A stretch of DNA of 64,000 nt from Papaver somniferum. Lineage: Eukaryota > Streptophyta > Magnoliopsida > Ranunculales > Papaveraceae. Position numbers and translations under genes: made by a program. Positions 11,476 through 23,023 of the stretch are shown here, piece after piece. The notes under the pieces were generated by a model that worked only from the letters and a program-made list of their open reading frames with translations, searched no databases and was not told the origin of the DNA. Location of the stretch: positions 155,178,210 through 155,242,209 of the forward strand of contig NC_039359.1 of the NCBI RefSeq assembly GCF_003573695.1, written 5' to 3'. Position 1 is the first letter of the stretch; each line of letters opens with the position of its first letter.

Positions 11476-13229
11476 ACTGACTGTCGGGGTTTACTTATAC
11501 TCAAGCAAAAATGACACACTCCGGCTGGTACGTCCTTTTATTTCCTTTAATCTATGGTTATTCAGTCAACGACATGATTTTGATAGAACGAAAATGATGG
11601 CCCTTTTGTTTATTCATGTTCCTTAGCATGCTCGAAAATGAATAACATGATTTCAACCGTGTCTCATATGGAACTTCAATTGCAATTTCTACTTTTGTAC
11701 TTGGAAACTTTCTACTCTAGGCACTTTAAAATATATATCCAAGAGAATGACGGTGGGTATGTTTTTTGTCTTGTTGCTTAAAATGTTGGTATTTATTTTT
11801 GTTATATAGTGAAACGTTTATATCTGCTTTGTTGTGTGATCTCTTTGAGTCTGTGCATTTTTGGTTGATATTTGTGAAATTATCTATCTCAATTTCATGT
11901 TGTTGGTATCTTAAGTTAGGTTCGTTCCGAAAGTTCTGTCGACTTTGGTGTCTCAAATATCAGTACATAATTATTAGTCTTTGGAACTTAGTTGTAAACT
12001 TTTCATCGAGTACTTTTGACTTGCTTAACGCCAAATTCCTGATTGTGGGTTCTCTACTTAATTTTTGTAATTTTGTTTCTTGCCTCTTATTATTAGTTTT
12101 CTATTTCCCGCACTACTGTATGTTTCCCGAGCTTAATCTTTGGACTGGTAAAATGTTAGCTATAAATCCACGTATATATGTGGAAGTTTAGTTCTTGTGA
12201 CACCAAGTGAAATTGAATAATCTCGTTTGGTTGTAATTGTTGGAATATTGACAACAATAATGAAAATAAATTGAATAAGCACAAGTGATACTTATCTTGA
12301 TTTGCAGAAACTTGGTGGATGCATCACGTCGAGTAGAATGCGGAGCAAATATTGATACGCTGTCCTAAAGACAATATCACCTTGTACTCCTCTAAACAAA
12401 GAGATGCTATAGCTTCATTGGAGAGTTGCCTTCAGGATACAACTATCTTTAACATTCCTTCTTGTAGCATACAAGAGAACACCCTAAGAACTTGGCAGTG
12501 AAAAACGACTCAGTGAAACCACCTTGTTTCACTAAAAAAAAAATTAAAAAAGAAAAATGGAAGAATAAAAGTTGTTTTTCTCATTTTTCTCTCCTACTCT
12601 TTTTCCACCAAAAACAGAGGAGTTAATGTTGAGTTGTTTTTCTCTCAAAACATGAAAACCAAAACATGAAGGAGTTCATTTTGTTTTTCTCTTTCTATAA
12701 TGAAAACATAAGAAGAGTTTTTTATAAAATTATTCACACCAATGTCAGAACAAGCAAAACTCACAACAAAAACTAAATGCAGCAGGGTACTCAGTATACC
12801 TTATCATATGGAGTTTTATCTGATCCTTTAAAGGTTACCCTATTCAGGATATAACAGTTTTAGATAACGACCCCCACACAAGTTGGTGGTTTAATCCTGA
12901 ACTAGTCAACATGGCATATAACATCTCCTTAATGGTTCTTTCTTTATGTTTAACTATACCAATAGTCTATGGTGAAAAAGAAGTGTGATCTTACGAATAA
13001 TTCCATTTAAAAATTAAAATTCTCTTTAAGAATTTCATACTAAGTATCACGCCCAGACCTCACCTTTTTAATGGTAACACCTGATTGGTTTTCAACTTCA
13101 ACTTTATACATCTTACGGCTTCTAAGGCATCATCCTTACTTAAGCAAGTATATATGACAATAACACATATGGTCAACTACGTAAGTTACAAACCAATTTT
13201 TACCGCCTTAGAAAGGATTAAAAACAAGT
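11476..13229. other. AT-rich DNA, no gene supported
   Basis: A hydrophobic 141-codon ORF at 11766-12191 has phenylalanine/leucine-rich composition typical of T-rich non-coding DNA. A dispersed repeat starts at 12239. The stretch near 12300-12500 has a more balanced composition and could be old retroelement sequence. Confidence 0.4.
12239..12310. repeat. Dispersed repeat with relatives at 14565-14640 and 56559-56640
   Basis: The phrase (tgttgg... acaataataaaa... aaaagtgatacttatctcctttg) occurs in three diverged copies in the window, always with an A-rich middle. It may be the edge of an LTR or of a non-autonomous element. Boundaries were not resolved. Confidence 0.4.
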
Positions 13230-14715
13230 TAATTAGGTCTAACGGGATTAATTTTGCTAAAAGATTTTAAAAGAAAATTTGGATACTTCACAAGTTTCTC
13301 GTTTGTGTTCAAAACCAAACTAAATTTGGGTTTGTCTGCTACATTAGCCAGTAAAAGCATTGACTTATAAACTAACGGTTCTAAGTATACCATGCAAACA
13401 TTCAAAAACACACAAAAGAAAAAATAAGAACCAACTATGTTCACTTTATCAAATTTTTCTGTTAAGCTTATATAAACCCTAAGTCTATAACCATTGCCTA
13501 AAAAAAAAACAGTGCCCTTGGTTTCAAAAATTTCTACAAATTTAATTAATATATTAAATATTAAATATCTACAACAGAACAAGAAATAAGATTTTTACAT
13601 ATGTCCGGAATATGGAAACTCCACTCAATGTGAGAGTCTTTACAGATATGAGCTTCTGCTCGACCTTTCCCTTTATGCAACCTTTGATGCGGATGAGTTA
13701 CTCATATAGAGTCATTCGACATCCCTTATCCTATGATAAGAAGTGATCAGGTCTCTGTTTCAACAAACATACCTAGTAGCTCCAGAGTCCACCCTAGTTT
13801 CTCATATTGGTTATTATAATAACTTCCGACATCATGCCACTGCACTCGTTCTAGTTTGTTTCAACTAGTTAAATTAACATTAAATTTCTACTTATTAAGG
13901 TTTTTATGTTGTCTACAAAAAAATTTCCGTATGGCCAGGAATTTTACAAACATAACAATAACCCCTTAATTAAAGTACTACCGGATTCAGTTTTACGAAA
14001 CATACCTTTCTTATGAAGACTACGCTTAGAGTTGCGTTTGATGCTCTTTCCTTTGTCATATTTGGAAGACTTGTGTTCATCAACATACACCTGATAGCCA
14101 TGTCCCTTTTCAATTTCATGTCACAATATTCGTTTATACTCTGACCACGGACACGGTAATTTCCCAATCACCTAATACACCACATCTCACAAACCTTAGT
14201 TCCGAATTGGAAAATAAAATATGAATTTTGAAGATAACTTCTAGATATACAAACTTCGTTGGAATCACCATTTCAAAAACCATTTTAAAACTAATTTAGT
14301 CAACAACAAATTTCTGCTCGTCAGAATTTTTCAGGAACATTTAGCTGTTTTGTAAAATATTAAAATAAATACTTTTACAACTCCAAAGATTCTGAAATTT
14401 TGTGTGGGTAACTATCAATATGTCTAATACGTTTGGTCAAAAGGGTTCATCTAAATTCCATCTAGGTTAAGAAATAAAATTGAAACTCTACAGCTGACGA
14501 AAAATTCGTTTTTTTTCACTCTACAATTAACATCCATGATTATTACAAACTTTAGTGTCTTAAGATGTTGGGTGCAAAAGTCAAAAACAAGGAACAATAA
14601 AATAAACAAAAGTTATTGATACTTATCTCCTTTGTAATGTAAGTGATCGATTTCACGAAACGGACGACCTCCCCAGAAAATTTTGCAGGCCTATAAACAT
14701 CATTCTTACCCATTG
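13230..14715 (-). pseudogene. Ty1/copia gag-protease relic
   Basis: On the minus strand, the complement of about 13921-13970 encodes a gag zinc knuckle CYVCKIPGH, whose last cysteine is displaced by a frameshift in a T-run. Downstream, the complement of about 13765-13800 encodes VDSGATRYVC, the copia-type aspartic protease motif, followed at once by a stop. Upstream, minus-strand sequence near 14167-13970 reads as a basic gag-like linker, and a possible gag start lies near 14713. Further downstream (13582-13229) a 117-codon frame could be protease-to-integrase linker. Several stops and shifts make it non-functional, and no LTR pair was identified. Confidence 0.6.
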
Positions 14716-17078
14716 TTACAGAAAAGAGCTATCGTGTTAAGATTGTTGGTACGACAACAATAAAATACTGAAAAAAATGATGTTAGAAACAAATTTATGA
14801 AAAAGCTTAAATAAACACTTAATGGGAAACAACAAACAAAGGACATAGTCACGTGTTCAACAAGCTGTCCTTAACACGATAGTTCACTGGTACGCCTCAA
14901 AATGAGTGATGCCTATATCCCGTGGTGAAGTCGTATCCAGGATAAAATTTCCCATTGCAAATACTTGATACAACACAGCGGAAGCGATATAAATGATGAG
15001 TAATACAAGGAGAATCCACTCCTTAAAAGTAAAACTCACTCCAATCCAAGAGCTACAATAACCTCTAATCCAAGAGTTAAAACATAAACGACGGTATAAA
15101 CCAATCAACTTGATAGATTTGATAAACGAGCTCGGAAGCTGAGTTACAAGATGATGAAATAGGCTATTTATAGCTTCAACATAAAACCTAGAAATCTGGA
15201 ACATTCTTAATAATCCTAACAGAATATATTATTCTCATAAATGAAGATAAAAAAAATAATAATCCTAATAAATAAAATGCTATAATTGATAGATATCCAA
15301 GATATAGCCATATCTTGGAATATACTTTTAACTTTCCTAATACGTCCCGTATCAATACTATAAGCACTATAATACTTTCCCACTCTTACAAACTCAACAA
15401 CAATGGCAAGGAATATAAAAACCACACAGAGGGAGAAAGACGAAAAGAAGAAGGATAATAGCTTCTTCTGGACACTCTTTGGAATGAAGAATTTTAGTCC
15501 CTTTTATATGTAGAAATGAGAGAGGTGAAATCAATTCACATTAATGTGCGAAATTATGTTGCATGATGTCGACATAAATCAGTCAAAAGATAGTCAAAAA
15601 ACGATAAGAAATAATGTCGTCATTTATGCACATAAAAACGTTATGAAATATTTTTGGTAAGAAAATAAAATCTATCATGTCACACGCCCCCCACATTCAA
15701 GACATTATTTAATTTGAGTTTAAATTCGTTTAGGAAATAATTAAAAATTAATTTTGCCAAAAAGATAAGTCTTGGTTGACATACATCCATAGCGTAAGCA
15801 CGAGCCCGAGCCATAAAACCAAGCCTTCGTTGAAAACAAATATATTTTGCTCTACTCGTGTTCCACCCACATTGTTTGCCTAACTATCCATAATGAATTA
15901 GTTAAATAGTGGAACACCTCTTTAGTTATACCCTATATGAGACTAAAGGTCAAATTTCATTCGCTCGTAAGAAAATGAGAAAGTACCCTTAAAAACTTAA
16001 AGGTCCTAAGTTCCATTTCCACCAAGACTGTAGAACCAACAAATAAAACTCATTTTCTCCACCAAAAATCTCTCGCCACCAGGACAGAAATTGCATTTCT
16101 CTGGAATTTCAGTTTTGTTAGATTCCAATCTAAAATTCGCACATAATTTATTGAGATTCAGTAAATTTTATTTCGTTGGAAACCAGAGAACACAAAATTG
16201 GTTAAAAAGACCAAAATCAACAATTCCTGAGTGAAATGGACAGTTAGATTTTGATACTGTTTAAATGGACAAAAATGTAAAAATAGGTGAAACCAGTTTC
16301 ATCCTTACTATTTTTTTTTTGGCCATTTCACCCAAACTATTTTTTACTCGTCCATTTAAATCGTAATTTAAAAATATTTGGACAAATGATCTATTTTCCC
16401 ACTAGATAAGTATAGAAAGATATAGAAATGTCCATACCTTTGTTTGAAAAGCCTCATCAAAATAGTACAGGAAGCATTTATAGGAATCCCGATTTTGAAT
16501 AAAGTTGTCTTATAAGAGAAATCAGTTTACAAGCAAGTGATAATTTAAACAAAGATAACGGATAAGGTAAGAGTAATAGTTAGCTGGCCAAAGAGGTCGG
16601 TTCAAAAAAAGAAAAAGAAAAAAGAGTAGTTAATTCCATGCACAATGAAAATTGAAAAATCATTTCAAGGATTACGGGTACAAGTTGTACGCATGCAGTG
16701 AAATGATAAATCAGTCACCGAAGTTTGAGTTGTAAAGCTAAAAGTACCCACTTGAGAGCTAGCTGCAACTCACAAACTACAAGAATGAATTAGCTAACGT
16801 CTACTCTTGCAAATCTTAGAAATTCATTCAAAAATTATGACTGTCAGACTAGGTTAGGGCAAGGATCCACACCACACCACTTTGATTAGTCCTTTTTTCC
16901 CCCCCAAATTGATTAGAAATATTTCAACAATTTCACAGTAGAAATCAAGTCAACATTTCTTATTTTATCTAAGAAATGGGTTATGAATTCTCCATTCATT
17001 ACACTCACTCAGTGGTGCTAGTGCTCTTTGTATAACTGTTCAGACTCTTTTTCACCTCATTGTGTGTTTAAAGTGCAG
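14716..17078. other. AT-rich intergenic DNA
   Basis: No exon supported except that the final 100 bp leads into the chlorophyll synthase relic as intron-like DNA. A small imperfect inverted repeat lies at 16228-16380. The 14884-15700 part resembles retroelement LTR or leader DNA in composition, but no repeat partner is in the window. Confidence 0.4.
16228..16380. repeat. MITE-like imperfect palindrome
   Basis: The left arm contains gtttaaatggacaaaaatgt and ggtgaaa. The reverse complement of the right arm contains gatttaaatggacgagtaaa and gggtgaaa. Arms are about 45 bp around a short T-rich loop. Target duplication not resolved. Confidence 0.4.
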
Positions 17079-18062
17079 GGAACTTCCACTGGGGAGTGGA
17101 AGAAGATGCTAAGTCAGTGCTATGCTTGTTGATGTCTGGGCCATGTAACTGTCTTCCTCTTAGTATAACTCTCATATTAACTTGGTCTGATTCAAATTTC
17201 ACCTACTAAATGAATTCCTAAATCTTATTTTATCTTGCAGACGATCAATGATTGGTATGTTGATGAGATAAATGAACCTTATCGTCCAATTCCTTCGGGA
17301 GCAATATCAGAATTCATAAAGTGAGGTGTGTACTTTTATAGTTAACCATTGTATGTTCACACACTTTGACTTGTCCTTCTTTTATGAGAGGTTTTAACAT
17401 TCACAGTTTCCCTCATGTAGCACTACAACTTTTACACATTATCCATTTCCATGCCAAATGACTTTCACGAGAGGTCGTTCACGAAACTGTTATTTCATGT
17501 GATTACCCAGATTTGGGTGCTACTTTTAGGAGGCCTTGGGATTTCCGGTGTTCTAGAGGTGTGGTCTTGTTTTTTTTCTCCTGACTATATTTATAAATTA
17601 TAATCATTGTGAAGTCCTGAATTGCATCTCTTTCTAGGCAGGGCATAATTTTCATACCATTTTTAACTTGCTCTCGGAGAATCGTTGTTATCATACATAT
17701 ATTCTGCTCCACCACTAAAGGTAAAGTCATTTACTTCTTTCTGCTGCATTACTAAAACTGTCAAGATTTATTTGAAGAATTTAATTGGCTTATATTGTTT
17801 CCACTCTTCCAATTAAAGCAGAATGGTTGGATTGGAAATTTTGCACTAGGAGCGAGCTATAACAGTTTACCATGGTATGCCTTCTTTTCTTGTTGTTTCA
17901 TTTGCAAAAGTGACTCTTACAAGCTACAACATTTTCTCTTCATACTTGTTGCCATCTAGTATGCTATCAAGACTAATATTATCGACCTCGTTAACTAAGG
18001 AACCTGGTCAGGACTTGCAGATATTACATAGCCATATAGGGCATACAAGAGAATTGAGCTAA
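17079..18062 (+). pseudogene. Chlorophyll synthase (CHLG) pseudogene, internal exons only
   Basis: Consecutive exon-like blocks match the UbiA-family chlorophyll synthase, which esterifies chlorophyllide in plastid membranes. They read GNFHWGVEEDAKSV (from 17079), TINDWYVDEINEPYRPIPSGAISE (17241-17312, in two overlapping parts), VITQIWVLLLGGLGISGVL (17499-17565), LGESLLSYIYSAPPLK (about 17672-17719, after a frameshift) and NGWIGNFALGASYNSLPW (from about 17821). A weakly similar block runs to 18062. Introns with acceptors such as cttgcag|acg remain, so this is a decayed genomic copy and not a retrocopy. The DREIDA part of the DxxxD motif is reduced by a 9-bp loss. The first and last exons are absent. 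A copia LTR begins about 120 bp downstream. Confidence 0.85.
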
Positions 18063-18182
18063 TAGGTGACACGAGTCTTTTTGTGGCCGTGGTTGAAAAC
18101 CAAAATTTGTTATGCTTCCCATGCTTCCTTGTCAATTTCCTATCTGTATCTGTATCTGCTGATTTTAGTGAGTCACACTTCT

Positions 18183-18710
18183 TTTAGTTATTGAAGACTA
18201 ATTAATATTTCTTAAAGTTAGACGTGATTATTTTAGGAAAGGGGTTCCCTAAATCGGTTAGAATTCTTGATGGACAAGTTTGTAACCTATATAAATAGGT
18301 AATTAGGCCTTGTATAATTGTGTGAAGAACAATTGTTTAAGAGAGAAAAAGAGAGTTCTTTCTTGTATAACTTTTAGGGTAAAAAGCTAGGGTTTCGTTG
18401 TGAGAGCATATTGGTGAGGAACAAGAGACAAGGTTATCGTCTCGGGTAATTGTTACGGTGTAACCAAGGGTTTGCTGGGATTCACACGACGTTGTAATCG
18501 TTTTTCTTCATAATGCATTTCAGTTGGTGTGGCTCAAAGTACAAGTTGTATGTATTGGTCGAACCACTATAAATCTCGTGTCTTGTGAGTTGATTTATCT
18601 TTCTCGTATTATTATAGTTGCTTGTGTTTGGTTTACTTATTATTCATCAACTATGATCTCAAGATCCATTATTCCGCGGTTGCCAGTGATTCCATAAGAA
18701 AATCCTGACA
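18183..18710 (+). repeat. 5' LTR of the truncated copia element
   Basis: About 528 bp, clearly homologous to the LTRs at 26480-27021 and 31153-31695. It ends in ...aatcctgaca and is followed by the primer-binding site tggtatcagagc (18713-18724), a perfect initiator-Met tRNA complement. It contains the TATA-like word tatataaatag. The first bases (tttta) diverge from the expected tgtta. Confidence 0.85.
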
Positions 18711-18769
18711 ACTGGTATCAGAGCTCGGGTAAGAGCTTTAGGGTTCATAGTACGATTGGAGTGGGAGTT

Positions 18770-20712
18770 ATGAGTGACAATAACGAAAGTACGGTAGCTA
18801 GGGTTAAAGTTTTTAATGGGAAGAACTTTGCTTTTTGTAAGTCTCAGATGGAAGACTACCTATATGAAAAAGACCTTGCTGATCCATTAGGTGGAGTTGC
18901 GGAAAAGGGAGCACGCAAAGACGATGAATGGACAAATCTTGATCGCAAGTTTGTAGTTGTGATCCGTAGATATATAACGGAGGAAGTCTACAATAACGTA
19001 CAAGAGGAAACTAGTATGAAGAATCTTATGGATAAACTTGAAAAGTTGTATCAAAAGTCATCATCCTCGGGTAAGATTATGTTGTGTGAATAATTATTTA
19101 ATCTGAAGATGCAAGAAGGCGAAGCAATTTCAACACATCTTGGGAAGTTCAAATCAATTATTTCTCAACTTTCAAAAGTTAGTATTACTTTTGATGATGA
19201 AGTTCAAGCATTACGATTGTTGTCGTCATTACCAAAGAGTTAGGAAACCGCAAGAACAACTATTTGTAATTTTGCATGGAGCGAGAAGTTGAAGCTTGAT
19301 GATGTGCAACAAAGGTTAATTTCTGAAGAGGAGAGAAGAATAAAACAAGGTTATGTTTCTAGTTCTTCAAGATCGCCCTTAAATATGCAAGATGAAGATA
19401 GAGGCAGGAGTTCAAATAGGAACACCAACAACAAATCCAGATGGAAGTCTAGAGGAAAGTCTAGGGGGAGATCTCAATCCCGGACTAGAGGTGTTGTTGA
19501 GTGTTGGGCGTGTAACAAAGTAGGACACTTCAAGCGTGATTGTCTGGAAAACGAAAGTGTTAATAATGGTGGAAACAAAGGTAATCAAGAAGAGGTCAAC
19601 GTAGTTGCAACTGCGGAACCGGTGAAGGTCCTTTTTGACAACAAGAAAGTGATTACGAAAGGTTTTCTATTACTCTCTGAGGACAAGCAAAATGAGTCTT
19701 GGATTATAGACTCGGGAGCTTCTTTCCATGCAACGGGTGATAAGAGTATTATGATCTCTTATAAAGAAGGATATTATGGCCAAGTATTCTTAGGTGACGG
19801 TGAAGCATGCGACATCATTGTTTTGGGTGATGTGATCTTGAAAGTCAACGGTTCAACATGGAAATTGAAGGATGTACGACACGTTCTAAATTTGAAGAAG
19901 AATTTGGTGCCTGTGGGACAAGTTTGTGACGATGACTGTGAAGTTGTGCTTACTAAACACAATTGGAAAGTAAAAAAAGGAGTTATGGTATTAGCTCGTG
20001 GAGTTATAGTCGGTACTCTATACCGGACTTCAGATGGAACTACTTTAGCAGTGTCTAGGAGTGGTGAAGACACTAACTTATGAAATATAATATTATGGCA
20101 CATGAGTGAGAAGAACATGAAGATTCTATGTTCGGGAGGATATCTACCTAAGGTGAAGTCTGTTGATATGAATTTTTGTGAATACTGTGTTCTTGGAAAA
20201 TAAAAACGGGTTAGTTTCAGCAGAGGAGGAAGAGACTTGAGAAGTGCAAAACTTGATTTGGTTCACACGGATATATGGAGACCAATTGATGTTGCATCTC
20301 CCAAAGGTTCCATTATTATGTAACCTTTATTGATGATCACTCAAGGAAGGTGTGTCTTTACTTTATAAAGAATAAGTTCAAGGTGTATGAAGTGTTTAAG
20401 AAGTGGAAAGCTTTGGTTGAAGCAGAAACTGGTCTGAAGTTGAAGTGTCTAAGGTCAGACAACGGTGGTGAGTATGACAAAATAGAATTCTTACAGTTAT
20501 GTGCTACAAATGGAATTTGTTTGGAGAGGACAGTTCCAAGGACGCCACAGGAGAATGGAGTAGCAAAACATATGAATTGGACGTTGAATGCACGTGCTAG
20601 GTGCATGAGGTTGCAGTCTGGTTTGCCCGAGACCTTCTGGGCACATGCAACAGAGACGACTGCTTATCTAATCAATATGACACCTAGTAGTCCATTAGAT
20701 ATGAAGATACTA
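18770..20712 (+). pseudogene. Ty1/copia gag-pol, truncated in integrase
   Basis: Gag starts at the ATG at 18770 (SDNNESTVARVKVFNGKNF). It includes a zinc knuckle (CWACNKVGHFKRDC), protease (WIIDSGASFHAT), and part of the integrase (LRSDNGGEYDK, RTVPRTPQENGVA). Stops include TAA at 19091-19093 (also present in the second copia at the same place), TAG near 19242 in place of a Trp codon, TGA near 20081 in place of a Trp codon, and TAA near 20202. Homology to the second copia ends abruptly at about 20712 inside the integrase C-terminal part. RT, RNase H and the 3' LTR are absent. Confidence 0.88.
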
Positions 20713-20754
20713 CCCTTAGCTTGGAAGAGTTAAGATTAAAATATACTACCCTTA
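20707..20754. other. Deletion junction between copia and Tat relics
   Basis: Copia homology stops at about 20712. The word atactacccttag occurs on both sides (about 20707 and 20742), a short direct repeat at the join. The downstream side is the interior of the Tat element's plus-strand ORF. The missing pieces are the copia 3' half, the Tat 3' LTR and the 5' part of its antisense ORF. Confidence 0.55.
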
Positions 20755-21558
20755 GACAATGCCATAAAAGTGCATTATCCTCTGCCAATAATTTTAAACG
20801 ACGTTTTTATGAGAGGAGGGAAGCAATTCAAGTATTAGAAGCGAATAAGAACAAACTTATTATTGAAAAAGATGAAATCGCTCTTAAGGGTACGAAGGCA
20901 ATAGAACATTTTCAAGAATATATTATTGAAATTAAAATATAACGTGATTCAGCTTTTCGTGAGAGGGGCACGCTTATCGAAGAAAGAAACTTAATTCGAT
21001 CTCAACTCCTTATAGAAAGTGAAGATGAGTTTAATTGGGCTGCTAGAATTCTGAACGATGCTAGAAATAATTTAGGTGTAAATGTTATCCTTCAAACTAA
21101 ACATTCCACACTGGTCGCAGACATTATTTCCAATTATGAAGGTCATTTGTTGTTCTTTGATCTTCACTTATACTTTTAAGAATAATTGTCTGTTATTTTA
21201 ACTCATTTGTTGATACTTCACAGAGAAAGAGAAGGAGTATCAAAAGAGAATTGCAGAGTTAGAAACTCGCTTAGCTGCTAAAGAAGAAGAATCATCCGCT
21301 CGTAACTCCAAGTATCAGCAATTGAAGGAAAATTGGTTCAACTTAGTCCAAAACAACAGTAACGATGCTAATCGCTCTCGTGAGGCTGCTGTTAAAAGAG
21401 TTTTTCTGGAGAACGGTATTCCTTTGTCAAAGTACAATTTTCCAATGATTCCTGAAAATGTACCCATTCCTGATATCCAAGTTACTGATGGAGAAGAAGA
21501 TTATGAAGAAGAAACTAGTGATTCTGAAACTGAGCGAAATGAGAAAGATGAAAATTGA
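20721..21558 (+). pseudogene. Antisense ORF of the Tat element, coiled-coil protein, 5'-truncated
   Basis: Two exons can be followed. The first runs from the junction to 21141 and is highly charged, with heptad-like spacing (LEANKNKLIIEKDEIALK). It contains one in-frame TAA at 20940-20942, where CAA would keep the frame. An 82-bp intron (21142-21223, tgaag|gtcat ... cttcacag|ag) joins in phase 1. The second exon (21224-21558) continues the coiled coil (EKEYQKRIAELETRLAAKEEE) and ends in an acidic tail (DGEEDYEEETSDSETERNE). No ATG is present upstream because the 5' part is lost. Plus-strand ORFs opposite the element's own direction are known in Tat-lineage elements. The function is unknown. 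Confidence 0.6.
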
Positions 21559-23023
21559 TCGCTTCTTCTTGTTGTAATATTTTGTTGTAAATTCTTGTAA
21601 ATTCAGCTTTCATCTTTTTAATATAAATCTTCTTTTCTTCGCTTCATATTTATGACCTCTTCATATGCATATTAGACTATCAAAATGGGGCAAATAACAC
21701 TTCCTTTGCATTCCCATTCTTGCCTCTTGTTATTTGGAATATATTGATAGACCAAGTATGATTGTTATCCTTTATCATAAACTTCTCTTGGTGCGAGCAC
21801 ATGTGGAACTACATGAATAATTTCTTTTCTTTTTTTGTATTATATATGAGGTCTTATTTTTGCCTTCCTATGTAAAGGTCTTACGCTGCCTCTGTTTATG
21901 TGCGACGAAATCGCAGGAAGTCTTTACACCGTAGTGTATTGGCCGATTGATATCGTCTTATCATTTTCTCGTATTATTTCCTCTTCAGGTTAATTCGCAT
22001 AAATATCACAAGTCTTAATACTCGTATGAGTTAAAATTCTTGTGACATTTACGACTTTTGACACATTTAGCTCCCTAATGGAGGGTGTCGTCCTTATCTT
22101 CCCCCTGGTTGCCCCTTCAAGGAAGCTTACCTCTATCGGGTTAAGATTATGGCTCTTCCCATCCAGTTTTTCAACAACCAGTTGATTTCGCAGTCTTGTA
22201 GCCTTTCATCTACAAGACTGCACCCTAAGTGGGGTTTCTTTGGACCGAGTGCATCATAGTCAGGACTTGTCAAGAGTGGCAAGGTACGCTCCAGACGTCC
22301 CGGACACTCTTGACTCAACCGTGTACCTCGGCGCCCTGATCGAGTTTCTGCACTCCTTGGGAGAGCCTTTCTCACCTTAGGCTCTCAATCTAAGATTACT
22401 ATCTTAGACTAAAAATTGAAGGTATCTCTCCCTGATGGGCATTATCGTTTAATTCTCACCCCAAATCTCCACAAATCAAGTTTCGGGGTTGGTGTAGCCT
22501 TCCCTTGAGTCATGCCTTCTAAGTTTCTCCAATTATGACATGCGATAGGTCTTACTCTATTGCCTCTTGCATATAAGCGAACTAGGGTGCACGCCACATT
22601 CGGATTCCTAACCAATCTGATAATAAATATAATTTTTTGTAGCCTTTTATAAAGGTCTTATTATAAAGATTTCTCTTTTTGTTTTCTTATTATGGATTTA
22701 CCATCTGAAATTAAAATTTCTCATTCCAATCTTTAAACTCGTACAAATCTATTACATAAAAGCTTTTATCGAATCATCTTGCTCAAAGAAAATCAGATAC
22801 ATTATTCATTCTACTCACTTGTCTTCTGCACTTTTTGAATCTTCTTAAGTTCGTGTATGTTTTCCATAATATTCATTCGCATAACCATTCAGTTGGCTTT
22901 GTGCGAAAGTCATTGTACCCTCCAATTTTTGATATTTTGCCTCTACGCTTTTTCTTTCCATAGAAACTATGTTGCTAATCTTGATTAACATTTTTTATTC
23001 GCAGAAGAATCTATTCCAGCACT
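21559..23023. other. Non-coding 3' interior of the Tat element
   Basis: No ORF with a domain. The composition is mixed, with a GC-richer block at about 22080-22380 in which a short ORF is accidental. It lies between the protease end and the antisense ORF, where an autonomous element would carry RT and integrase. Confidence 0.5.

Noticed and set aside
11766..12191. 141-codon ORF with many Phe, Leu, Cys and Ser residues
   Set aside because: Composition follows the T-rich strand; no promoter, domain or conserved motif. Also begins inside flank DNA of the CACTA relic.
22133..22375. 80-codon minus-strand ORF in the Tat interior
   Set aside because: GC-richer non-coding part of the element; no motif, and it starts and ends at random relative to gag-protease.
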